NCBI GenBank assembly: GCA_964455525.1
Contig: CAYVWR010000009.1
Coordinates: 62,001 to 126,000 of the forward strand
Source: JAFDZV01 sp964455525
Lineage (GTDB): Bacteria > Bacteroidota > Ignavibacteria > OLB7
DNA length: 64,000 bases
Direction of reading: 5' to 3'
In this document: positions 33,495 to 40,964 of the stretch, one piece after another
Layout: each line of letters opens with the position of its first letter
Position numbering within the stretch: the stretch's first letter is position 1
The notes under the pieces: generated by a model
Databases searched by the model: none
Told to the model about the DNA's origin: nothing
What the model saw: only the letters and a program-made list of their open reading frames with translations
Position numbers and translations under genes: made by a program

Positions 33495-34379
33495 TTACGC
33501 TTGTCTCAGTGCCTCGGCACCGGAGACTATCTCAAGGATCTCCGTTGTGATCGCGGTCTGGCGCGCTCTGTTGTAGCTGCGGCGCAGATCGCGCACAAGA
33601 TCCTTGGCATTTCTCGTGGCGTTTTCCATCGCCGTCATACGCGCGCCCTGTTCGGCGGCGTTCGACTCCAGAAGCACGTTCCACATCTGTGTGTTCAGGT
33701 GCTTCGGCAGAAGTGCATCAAGGATTTCCTCTGGCGATGGCTCGAAGATATAATCCGCCGAGGCTCCGCCATGAGCGGCGTCGGCTTCCAGCTTCGGGAT
33801 CGGCAGAAGCTGCTCAACGGCGATATTCTGCTTTGCAACCGACTTGAACTCGTTGTAGATCACCTCGACACGATCGTACTGCCGCTCCAGAAATCCTCGG
33901 CGTACCTCCGCGATTATTCTCTGCGCATAGGAATAATCAAGGCTGGTGAACACGCCAGGATAAGCCGATACGACGTTATAACCACGCCGGGTGAAATAAT
34001 CCACGGCACGCTTCCCCACACAGATCAGATCCAGCTTGCCAGCCGCATTCAATTCGGCATAACGGTTATTAATCAGATACTGCGCGGACTTGATAAGATT
34101 GCTGTTGAACGCACCGCAAAGCCCACGATCGGCAGCAACGATAATCAGACAGGCGCGCCGCACATCACGTTCCTCCAGCAACGGGCTTATGGCAACCTCC
34201 ATACCGGAGGCCAGGAACTGGAGCAGCTCGCGAAGCTTCCGTCCATACGGACGAGCGGCGATGATGCTATCCTGGGCACGCCGCAGCTTGGCCGCAGCAA
34301 CCATCTTCATCGCCTGCGTGATCTTCGCCGTATTCTGAATGCCTTCAATACGGCCGCGTATTTCACGATACTTTGCCAT
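33495..34379 (-). CDS. atpG: ATP synthase F1 subunit gamma
   Basis: The central shaft subunit, 294 residues. The N-terminal helix starts MAKYREIRGRIEGIQNTAKI with TQAMKMVAAAKLRRAQ, and the C-terminal helix reads ENATRNAKDLVRDLRRSYNRARQ, the antiparallel coiled coil rotating within alpha3beta3. DRGLCGAFNSNL is a family signature. It is the last gene of the operon, 91 bases after atpA. Normally atpD (beta) would follow; here a terminator does. Confidence 0.96.
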   Translation of the reverse strand: MAKYREIRGRIEGIQNTAKITQAMKMVAAAKLRRAQDSIIAARPYGRKLRELLQFLASGMEVAISPLLEERDVRRACLIIVAADRGLCGAFNSNLIKSAQYLINNRYAELNAAGKLDLICVGKRAVDYFTRRGYNVVSAYPGVFTSLDYSYAQRIIAEVRRGFLERQYDRVEVIYNEFKSVAKQNIAVEQLLPIPKLEADAAHGGASADYIFEPSPEEILDALLPKHLNTQMWNVLLESNAAEQGARMTAMENATRNAKDLVRDLRRSYNRARQTAITTEILEIVSGAEALRQA

Positions 34380-34470
34380 GGATCAGTAGTCCGGTATCTC
34401 GTAATCTGAAGTTCGAGGGGCGCCATACGGCGCCCGTCTCGCGTTCCTCGATACTGCTTGCTTGTCGACC

Positions 34471-36024
34471 TTAGTTGCCGCTTGGCTGGAATGTGCGGGA
34501 AAGCTCATCGGCGGCCTTCTTCAACCCGCTGGTAACCTCGGCGCTCAGCTCCTTCTTCTGCGCAATCGCAGTCAACACTTCCGGATAACGGCTCCTCAGA
34601 TACTCGATGAACTCGCGCTCGAAGCGGCGCACCTCCCCCACCGGAAGCGGATCGGCATATCCGTTGGTTCCCATCCAGATGGAAGCGACCTGCTCCTCGA
34701 CCGGCATCGGCTGATACTGCCCCTGCTTCAACAGCTCCACCAGACGTGAACCGCGGCGCAGAAGCTGCTGCGTGGACTTATCGAGATCGGAGCCGAACTT
34801 GGCAAAGGCTTCAAGCTCACGATACTGGGCAAGATCCAGCTTCAGCGTGCCGGAGACCTTCTTCATCGCCTTGATCTGGGCGTTGCCACCCACGCGAGAC
34901 ACCGAGATGCCAACGTTGATGGCAGGGCGGACACCGGCATTGAAAAGACCGGGCATCAGATAGATCTGCCCGTCGGTGATCGAGATCACGTTCGTCGGGA
35001 TATAGGCCGATGGATCGCTCTCCTGGGTTTCGATAACCGGCAGCGCGGTCAGCGAACCACCGCCGTACTCCTTGTCGAGCTTTGCGGCACGCTCAAGCAG
35101 GCGTGAATGCAGATAGAAGACATCGCCCGGATAGGCCTCACGTCCCGGCGGACGGCGAAGCAGAAGCGACACCTGGCGGTAGGCAACGGCCTGCTTCGAC
35201 AGGTCATCATAGATGGCAAGAGCATGGCGGCCCGAATCGCGATAATATTCGCCGATCGAGGCACCGGCATAGGGCGCGATAAACTGAAGTGGTGCAGGAT
35301 CGGAAGCCCCAGCAACCACAACGGTCGTGTAGTCCATGGCACCGGCATCCTTCAGGATGGCGACGACATTGGCAACCGTCGATGCCTTCTGGCCGATGCT
35401 TACATAGACGCAGAAGACCGGGTCGATCCCCTGAGCCTTCGCCTCCGGGGTGTGCGTGAACTTCTGGTTGATGATCGTGTCGATCGCCACGGCGGTCTTG
35501 CCGGTCTGGCGGTCGCCAATGATAAGCTCGCGCTGTCCGCGGCCAATCGGCACCATCGCGTCGATCGCCTTGATACCGGTCTGCAGCGGCTCGGTCACCG
35601 GGAATCGGGTAACCACGCCGGTGGCCTTGCGTTCGATCGGCAGAAACTTCGTGGTATTGATCGGGCCACGGCCATCCAATGGCACGCCGAGCGGATTGAT
35701 GACACGGCCGAGCAGTTCCTCACCGACGGGGACCGAGGCAACACGGCCGGTACGCTTGACGGTATCGCCCTCCTTGATCAGCTTGTCATCGCCGAACAAC
35801 ACGACGCCGACATTATCCTCTTCGAGGTTAAGCGCCATGCCGAAGACGCCGTTCGGGAACTCCAGAAGCTCCGACGCAACGGCGTTGGTAAGCCCGTAGA
35901 CGCGCGCAACACCGTCGCCCACCTGCAGCACCGTGCCGACATCATAGATATCGACCTCATTATTGAAATTGGACAGCTGCTGGCGCAGGATCGCGGTTAC
36001 TTCATCGGGACGAACTTCTGCCAT
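34471..36024 (-). CDS. atpA: ATP synthase F1 subunit alpha
   Basis: The non-catalytic nucleotide-binding subunit, 517 residues. Walker A is GDRQTGKTAVAIDT (about residues 172-185). VVAGASDPAPLQFIAPYAG and the signature PAINVGISVSRVGGNAQ are present, and the N-terminal crown domain starts VRPDEVTAILRQQL. Length and motifs are standard. It lies 75 bases after atpH. Confidence 0.97.
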   Translation of the reverse strand: MAEVRPDEVTAILRQQLSNFNNEVDIYDVGTVLQVGDGVARVYGLTNAVASELLEFPNGVFGMALNLEEDNVGVVLFGDDKLIKEGDTVKRTGRVASVPVGEELLGRVINPLGVPLDGRGPINTTKFLPIERKATGVVTRFPVTEPLQTGIKAIDAMVPIGRGQRELIIGDRQTGKTAVAIDTIINQKFTHTPEAKAQGIDPVFCVYVSIGQKASTVANVVAILKDAGAMDYTTVVVAGASDPAPLQFIAPYAGASIGEYYRDSGRHALAIYDDLSKQAVAYRQVSLLLRRPPGREAYPGDVFYLHSRLLERAAKLDKEYGGGSLTALPVIETQESDPSAYIPTNVISITDGQIYLMPGLFNAGVRPAINVGISVSRVGGNAQIKAMKKVSGTLKLDLAQYRELEAFAKFGSDLDKSTQQLLRRGSRLVELLKQGQYQPMPVEEQVASIWMGTNGYADPLPVGEVRRFEREFIEYLRSRYPEVLTAIAQKKELSAEVTSGLKKAADELSRTFQPSGN

Positions 36025-36099
36025 GTCTGTATGCCTGATATGAGTAAGATATTCCTGTTACGAGGCGGACGGGAAGTAGAGTTAATGATGCCGGAACTG

Positions 36100-36648
36100 C
36101 TAGTTGAGGCTCCCCTCAGCAAACGATTCACGCAAACGATCGAGCTGATGGCGAACCGAGGCATCGATCATCCGGTCCTCGAAACGGGCACGGAATCCAC
36201 CGATAATACTGGGATCGACCACATAGTTCGCCCGCACCTTGTGCCCGCTGATCGTTGCGATCTTCTGCTCCAGCTTCTGACGCTGGACCACATCGAGATC
36301 CACAGCGGTCGTGATCGTCGCGGGCATCACGTTTGTCTCCTTGTCGAGAAGATGCCCGAAGGCGACGATGATCGCCGGAAGATCGACCGAGCGTCCCTTC
36401 AACGCCAGCAAGGAAAGGAAATGATCGGTGAGCGTACCGATCTTTTCGCTGAAGATCTGCCGCAGAATGCTCTCTTTCTTGCGAGGATCGATCACCGGCG
36501 AGTGGAGCATAAGCTGAAGATCCCTGGAGCCGATGATGGCTCCGTTGATCGTCTGCATATCCTCGATGACGACGTCGAAGACGTTCTGCTCTTTCGCCAA
36601 GCTCATAAGCGCCTTGGCGTAGCGCTCTGCAACACGGGTCGTGGCCAT
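36100..36648 (-). CDS. atpH: ATP synthase F1 subunit delta
   Basis: The 182-residue OSCP/delta subunit links F1 to the peripheral stalk. RVAERYAKALMSLA (N-terminal helical domain), SPVIDPRKKESIL, and the C-terminal YVVDPSIIGGFRARFEDRMIDASV are the conserved regions. Spacing of 15 bases to atpF upstream and the shared strand place it in the operon. Confidence 0.94.
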   Translation of the reverse strand: MATTRVAERYAKALMSLAKEQNVFDVVIEDMQTINGAIIGSRDLQLMLHSPVIDPRKKESILRQIFSEKIGTLTDHFLSLLALKGRSVDLPAIIVAFGHLLDKETNVMPATITTAVDLDVVQRQKLEQKIATISGHKVRANYVVDPSIIGGFRARFEDRMIDASVRHQLDRLRESFAEGSLN

Positions 36649-36663
36649 ATACTGGGAATCCCC

Positions 36664-37161
36664 TTAGTTCTGCACCTGGGCAGCCTGCGTGAGATAGTTG
36701 TCGACAAGGCGCTTGTGACGATCAGCATCGAGCGATTCGTTGAGGATCTTCTCGGCCGCGCCGACAGCCAGATTGGCAACCTCCGTACGGAGTTCGTTAA
36801 GCGCCTGCTGCTTGCTCCGCTCGATCTCCTTGCTGGCCTGCTCCAGAAGACGGCGGCTCTCGTCCTGTGCCTTCTGCATCGCCTCGGACTGCATCCGCTC
36901 GGCGTACTCGCGGCTCTCACGCAATACCCGCTGCGATTCCTCCTCGGCCTTGCGAAGCGCCTGCTGGTTTTCTGAAAGGATTCGCTCGGCATCGGAACGT
37001 GCGGTTTCAGCACGATTCAGGGCGTCGTTGATCGTGGCTTCACGCGTCTCGAGCGCCTTCAGAATCGGCTTCCATGCAACCTTGCCAAGCAGCAGCAGCA
37101 GGATAAGGAAGTTGAGAATCGTCCAAAGGATCGGACCGGTCTGAATATCGAGAAAGTTCAT
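36664..37161 (-). CDS. atpF: ATP synthase Fo subunit b
   Basis: The 165-residue peripheral stalk subunit. One N-terminal transmembrane helix (about residues 11-28, WTILNFLILLLLLGKVAWKP) is followed by a long charged coiled coil rich in Glu, Gln and Arg, of the type forming the b dimer. No second b' gene is present. It is 176 bases from atpE, an interval containing a stem-loop. Confidence 0.94.
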   Translation of the reverse strand: MNFLDIQTGPILWTILNFLILLLLLGKVAWKPILKALETREATINDALNRAETARSDAERILSENQQALRKAEEESQRVLRESREYAERMQSEAMQKAQDESRRLLEQASKEIERSKQQALNELRTEVANLAVGAAEKILNESLDADRHKRLVDNYLTQAAQVQN

Positions 37162-37214
37162 GGGCTATGTCTTTTGGGTTGCTGATGCGACCATAGCGGG
37201 TTGTGAAACAAAGA

Positions 37215-37247
37215 GGAGCGCCCTGCGCCGGAAATCAGGGTTGCTCC
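37215..37247 (-). promoter_or_regulatory. stem-loop between atpE and atpF
   Basis: GGAGC-CCCTG pairs with CAGGG-GCTCC (37215-37225 and 37236-37247) across short internal bulges, in the 176-base gap. Such structures can protect the atpE message from 3' exonucleases or slow downstream expression, as expected where many c subunits are needed per b. Confidence 0.45.
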
Positions 37248-37337
37248 CATCTCCCACCGGTGCGCTCGCTCTTCGACACTACTCCATCTCGCACTCTTAT
37301 TCCGTGCTGGTTGCATTCACCAGAGATAAGGGAGCTA

Positions 37338-37565
37338 TTACTTCATAGCCAGAAGGATGCAGATAACCTCCGCAAAGAGGGCAACACCCTCGATAAGAGC
37401 AGCGGCGATAATCATGGTCGTACGAACGTCACCAATTGCTTCCGGCTGACGTCCGTGGGCTTCCAGAGCAGCTGATGCCAGGCGACCGATGCCAGTGGCG
37501 GCTCCAAACACGGTGATAGCAGCGCCGAGACCAGCAGCGAGATAAGCGAAAACCTGGGGCTCCAT
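37338..37565 (-). CDS. atpE: ATP synthase Fo subunit c
   Basis: The 75-residue proteolipid that forms the rotor ring. Two hydrophobic helices (about residues 5-28 and 50-73) flank the polar loop GRQPEAIGDVRT. Helix 2 has the ion-carrying Glu59 in AALIEGVALF. The glycine-rich packing motif in helix 1 is weaker than usual (GLGAAITVFGAATGIG). Ion specificity was not decided. Stable hairpins lie on both sides of the gene. Confidence 0.96.
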   Translation of the reverse strand: MEPQVFAYLAAGLGAAITVFGAATGIGRLASAALEAHGRQPEAIGDVRTTMIIAAALIEGVALFAEVICILLAMK

Positions 37566-37704
37566 TCAATTTCCTCCGATGAGAATGTTGAGACTGAAAT
37601 GTGTATGTGACGTTTTCCTAAAGACTAGCAAAAGTACGCAAAAAGCCGCTGTCTAACATCCGGCAGATGCCGTGAAAAAGTTATCAAGTGGTTATTTGTC
37701 CCCC

Positions 37705-37826
37705 CTGTCCGTGGGAGCACGTCCTGCACGGACAGCTCCGCCGCCAGCAGAGGCTCCTGCGCACGCTGGTGCAGGAGCCAGTTCTGCCATATCGGCAACC
37801 CGGAACGGGATATCCGGCCGGATATC
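37705..37826 (-). promoter_or_regulatory. cluster of three strong inverted repeats between atpB and atpE
   Basis: The 267-base gap contains three elements: an 18-bp perfect palindrome GATATCCGGCCGGATATC (37809-37826); a 9-bp perfect stem GGCTCCTGC / GCAGGAGCC (37752-37760 and 37771-37779); and a 9-bp perfect stem CTGTCCGTG / CACGGACAG (37705-37713 and 37727-37735) with an inner GGA/TCC. In the transcript these would form three consecutive hairpins between the a and c cistrons. No T-run follows, so a processing or stabilising role fits better than termination. Confidence 0.6.
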
Positions 37827-37832
37827 AGGGCT

Positions 37833-38891
37833 TTAGTGCGCTGCGGCATGATCGCTGCCGCCATGTGCATGATCGTGGTCATCGTGCGATGCCAGACCGA
37901 TGCCCGTAAACACTGCTGTCAGAATCGTGAAGATGTATGCCTGGATGAAGGCCACAAGCAACTCAAGGATGTTGATAAAGAGCGAAAATCCAAGCGTTAC
38001 CGGGATGAATGCGGCGGTCACAAATGCCAGACCGATCAGCGAGAGAAGGATGACGTGCCCTGCGGTCATGTTGGCAAACAGACGAACGCACAGCGCGAAG
38101 GGTTTGGTGAAAAGCCCGAGAACCTCCACCGGCACCATGATGATCCAGAGCCACCAGGGCACCCCGCCGGTAAGATGCTTCAACCAGGAACCAAAGCCAT
38201 TCTTGAAGATTGCGGCGAGCTGAACCACAAAAAACGCGATGATGGCAAGCCCAGCCGTCACGTTCAGACTCCCTGTTGCCGAGTGGCCATACGGCACCAG
38301 GCCCAGCAGGTTCATCACAAGGATGAAGAAGAAGAATGTGAGGAAGATCGGCATCATCTTCTTGCCGTAGTCCCCGGTGTTTGGCAGCACTATCTCATCC
38401 CGTACATACAGGACAAGCGCCTCCATGGCGTTGAAAAATCCCTTGACCGGGCGCACCCCGTTCTTCTTGTAGCGCGAGGCCATCGGCGCGAATGCCACCA
38501 GCAGCAGGGCCATCGCCAGCCACTGGAAGAAGACAAGGCTCGTCACCGACATATCGAGCGCCGGTGGCTGTTCGGTGCCGGCACGATATATATGGTGATG
38601 CGTATACTCGTACTTGCCAGCGGCCTGCATCGACTCCACGCTCGTATAGAAATGGAACCCGTCGTCGATCAGAATCACCGGCAACGACATATGCAGCGGG
38701 CCGATCTCCACCTCGCGGTGATCGCCGAGCTTGCTCAGGAGCTGATTGAAGATCGCACTGTTACTACCGGCCTCGGGCGTAGCAGCATGGGAATCGCCTG
38801 CGGGGGCTGGAGTGCCGCCGGCATGCTGATCGCCAGACTCGCTGCCATGGCCTGACTGCGCGATAAGAGGTAGCGTGTTCGGGTCTTGCAT
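37833..38891 (-). CDS. atpB: ATP synthase Fo subunit a with extended N-terminus and His-rich C-terminus
   Basis: The 352-residue stator subunit forms the proton half-channels. About 120 extra residues precede the first helix (an FCB feature). The essential Arg is in KPFALCVRLFANMTAGHV, and helix 5 ends FIQAYIFTILTAVFTGIG. The last 17 residues contain six His and several Asp (HDDHDHAHGG), and the N-terminus is Gly/His-rich, which could bind metal or sit in the periplasm. It overlaps the preceding gene by one base (TGATG), so translation is probably coupled. Confidence 0.94.
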   Translation of the reverse strand: MQDPNTLPLIAQSGHGSESGDQHAGGTPAPAGDSHAATPEAGSNSAIFNQLLSKLGDHREVEIGPLHMSLPVILIDDGFHFYTSVESMQAAGKYEYTHHHIYRAGTEQPPALDMSVTSLVFFQWLAMALLLVAFAPMASRYKKNGVRPVKGFFNAMEALVLYVRDEIVLPNTGDYGKKMMPIFLTFFFFILVMNLLGLVPYGHSATGSLNVTAGLAIIAFFVVQLAAIFKNGFGSWLKHLTGGVPWWLWIIMVPVEVLGLFTKPFALCVRLFANMTAGHVILLSLIGLAFVTAAFIPVTLGFSLFINILELLVAFIQAYIFTILTAVFTGIGLASHDDHDHAHGGSDHAAAH

Positions 38892-39376
38892 CAGTTGCTC
38901 CGATGTTCAACAGAGAGTGAGCGAGGGGAGGTTCGTCTGTCGACACCCTGCCGTACAGGCCGGACCTTGGGATTCCGCTTGGAAAGATCGCGCGTAGCAT
39001 ACATGATCTCGGCGATCATAAAGACTACATAAAAGCCCATGAGCGCCAACGAAAGGGCAAGCCCATGGTAGCCGTTGATAAGCAGTAGCGCCATGGCAAC
39101 AAGGATCAGCCCCATCCGGACGCCCATGCCACCGAATACAGCGATCATGAAAACCGAGTTGCTCTTATCAATCGAGTAGTCGAGGGTGATACAGCCGATA
39201 ATAATGTTGGCAAACGCAATGATACCGGCTGCGATAATTGCGCGGGCGACCTCGGCGCTGGCCCATGCATACAGCGGGTATGCCAGCAGTAGCGCCATGA
39301 CGGTCGCAAGAAGAAAAACGGATTTGCAGAACTTGAAGCGCATGCTATCGAAAAGAACGTTCAACAGACGGTGCAC
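38891..39376 (-). CDS. AtpI-like integral membrane protein of the atp operon
   Basis: A 161-residue membrane protein with four predicted helices (about residues 19-41, 44-70, 76-102 and 107-128) and a basic C-terminal tail. Its position, between atpZ and atpB and overlapping atpB, and its size match the AtpI/subunit I assembly proteins that guide c-ring formation. Primary sequence similarity could not be checked, so the assignment rests on topology and context. Confidence 0.6.
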   Translation of the reverse strand: MHRLLNVLFDSMRFKFCKSVFLLATVMALLLAYPLYAWASAEVARAIIAAGIIAFANIIIGCITLDYSIDKSNSVFMIAVFGGMGVRMGLILVAMALLLINGYHGLALSLALMGFYVVFMIAEIMYATRDLSKRNPKVRPVRQGVDRRTSPRSLSVEHRSN

Positions 39377-39389
39377 GATGGTGTGCCTA

Positions 39390-39638
39390 CTACCGGCGGC
39401 TGTTTCCAGCCTTTCCCCCGCTGCTGCGGATTGCGGTACGTATCACGCTTATCATGCCACCAGTAGCTCCCAGTATCACCCCCACCAGAAGAAGCCAAGG
39501 CTTGCTTCCCAACCGGTCATCAAGCCACCAGCCAAGCGCCCCGAAAGCAGTCATGGATGCAGCAAGCTGCAACCCCATCCCTGCATACGGGGCAAGTTGC
39601 GACAGAGTCGATTGAGAAGGCTTCTTCTGAGGATACAT
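39390..39638 (-). CDS. atpZ: AtpZ/AtpI family protein (ATP synthase gene 1)
   Basis: An 82-residue protein with two helices (about residues 17-37 and 48-67) separated by WLDDRLGSKPWLLLVGV, the hallmark of the AtpZ family, which are auxiliary Fo proteins implicated in Mg2+/Ca2+ uptake or c-ring assembly. It is the first gene of the atp operon and is followed after 13 bases by the AtpI-like gene. Confidence 0.8.
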   Translation of the reverse strand: MYPQKKPSQSTLSQLAPYAGMGLQLAASMTAFGALGWWLDDRLGSKPWLLLVGVILGATGGMISVIRTAIRSSGGKAGNSRR

Positions 39639-40062
39639 GTTCCTCTCCGATTTATCCCGGATGGAACCTGGATCGCAGCAGAGTTGAGCGCTTCGGCCGA
39701 TGCCAAAGGCACGTTCTGCTGCGGAAAAACTTGATAGTCGACAAACATAGCAACCAGTGTCCGATTACAGCAATGATTTTCTTCCGCAGCAAAACTTTGT
39801 ATCCCCTGCAAAAACCCCGCTCGGACCAGAAAACGCGGCATCTGGCCATGATCGGAGGCCGCCATGCATAAGCAAGGCCCGTTTTGGCCGGGCACCGCCC
39901 ATGTTACGAAATCTTGACCCCCTCCCCCCCCCGCAACGCGTGGATAACGACGGGCCACAATGGTAACTTGCATCTGTGAGATCGCCGTGGAAGAGCCTCA
40001 TCGACCATGATGGCCCCCCTCCCCCCGATCCCGGACGCTTTTCTACAGTTTCAACCGATTAC
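39639..40062. other. 424-base divergent intergenic region between atpZ and the response regulator
   Basis: There is no credible gene here. It contains the candidate atp promoter, its flanking inverted repeats, a C9 tract (39924-39932) and two further C6 runs close to 40020, just before the response regulator start. Open frames on both strands lack coding character. Confidence 0.6.
39742..39773 (-). promoter_or_regulatory. candidate atp operon promoter, flanked by 10-bp inverted repeats
   Basis: On the minus strand TTGCTG (39773-39768), 18 bases and TATGTTTG (39749-39742) match the Bacteroidota TAnnTTTG -7 element with a TTG-type -33 region. The leader to atpZ would be about 100 bases. A 10-bp perfect inverted repeat, TGCTGCGGAA (39717-39726) and TTCCGCAGCA (39782-39791), brackets the promoter and could be a looped operator. 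Confidence 0.45.
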
Positions 40063-40758
40063 ATGCCTAGAACCATCCTTATCGTTGATGATGAAGAGGA
40101 TATCCTCCAGCTCCTCCGCTATAACCTGGAGAAAGAGGGATATCTCGTCAAGACCGCAAATAATGGAGCCAAAGCCATCGATATCGCAAGCGACGGCCCT
40201 GTGGATCTGCTTCTTCTTGATGTGATGATGCCGGAGGTGGACGGATTCGATGTATGCCGGAGACTCCGTGCCACCCCGATCCATGCAACAACGCCGATCA
40301 TATTCCTCACCGCCCGTGTCGGCGAACTGGACCAGATCCTCGGCCTTGAGCTTGGCGCCGACGACTATATCCAGAAGCCGATCTCCCCCCGCGTTCTTAT
40401 GGCTCGTGTCAAATCGGTTCTCCGCCGGAGCGCCGAAACGGTAAAGACCGAGACCATCGTGATGCCGGAGCTGCTTAGCGTGGGCGATCTGGAGATCAAT
40501 CGGCAGAACTATACCGTACGGGTTCATGGCCGCGAGGCGTTTTTTCCAAAGAAGGAGTTTGAACTGCTGGCATTCCTTGCCTCGAACCGCGGCAAGGTCT
40601 TCTCACGCGAAGTTCTCCTTAATAAAATCTGGGGGGAAAACGTATATGTGGTCGATAGAACGGTCGATGTCCATATCTCCAAGATCCGCGAGAAACTCGG
40701 CACCCAGTGCGAGCTGATCGAAACGGTCAAGGGAGTAGGCTATAGATTCAAGAACTGA
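40063..40758 (+). CDS. PhoB/OmpR-family response regulator
   Basis: A 231-residue regulator. The receiver domain starts MPRTILIVDDEEDILQLLRY with Asp53 in LLLLDVMMPEVDG and the switch Lys in QKPISPRVL. The winged-helix output domain (about residues 130-231) has KEFELLAFLASNRGKVFSRE and IREKLGTQCELIETVKGVGY. It binds tandem direct repeats upstream of its targets, which are unknown. A PhoR-like kinase follows 206 bases downstream. The start at 40063 begins the receiver fold; earlier in-frame codons lie in the C-rich intergenic sequence. Confidence 0.93.
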   Translation: MPRTILIVDDEEDILQLLRYNLEKEGYLVKTANNGAKAIDIASDGPVDLLLLDVMMPEVDGFDVCRRLRATPIHATTPIIFLTARVGELDQILGLELGADDYIQKPISPRVLMARVKSVLRRSAETVKTETIVMPELLSVGDLEINRQNYTVRVHGREAFFPKKEFELLAFLASNRGKVFSREVLLNKIWGENVYVVDRTVDVHISKIREKLGTQCELIETVKGVGYRFKN

Positions 40759-40781
40759 ACGGCCCGCTCCGCATCGTCCTT

Positions 40782-40955
40782 TCAGAAGCAATAAAGCACG
40801 GCAGCGGCGGCCCCCCCCACCGGACAGGTCCGCCCCCATGTCGCACTGCAACAACCCGTGCAGGCCAGGGCCATGATGGCAACCGCCAGAGCGCTGGCCT
40901 GCCGGATCTCCTCCGGGTTCCTCTTCTCCTCCATCAGCTCCTTCGGAAAAGGCAT
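40782..40955 (-). CDS. small antisense ORF (57 residues), Cys- and Gly-rich, between regulator and kinase
   Basis: The minus strand between the two regulatory genes is open for 57 codons: a charged N-terminal half (MPFPKELMEEKRNPEEIRQ), a short hydrophobic stretch (ASALAVAIMALA), then CTGCCSATWGRTCPVGG and a hydrophobic end. Codon third positions are mostly G/C, as in neighbouring genes. A run of eight G residues (40811-40818) lies within it. No ribosome-binding site or known family was recognised. The two-part composition resembles a leader plus core peptide or a small membrane protein, but no modification enzyme is adjacent. Confidence 0.4.
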   Translation of the reverse strand: MPFPKELMEEKRNPEEIRQASALAVAIMALACTGCCSATWGRTCPVGGAAAAVLYCF

Positions 40956-40964
40956 GACCGGCGC

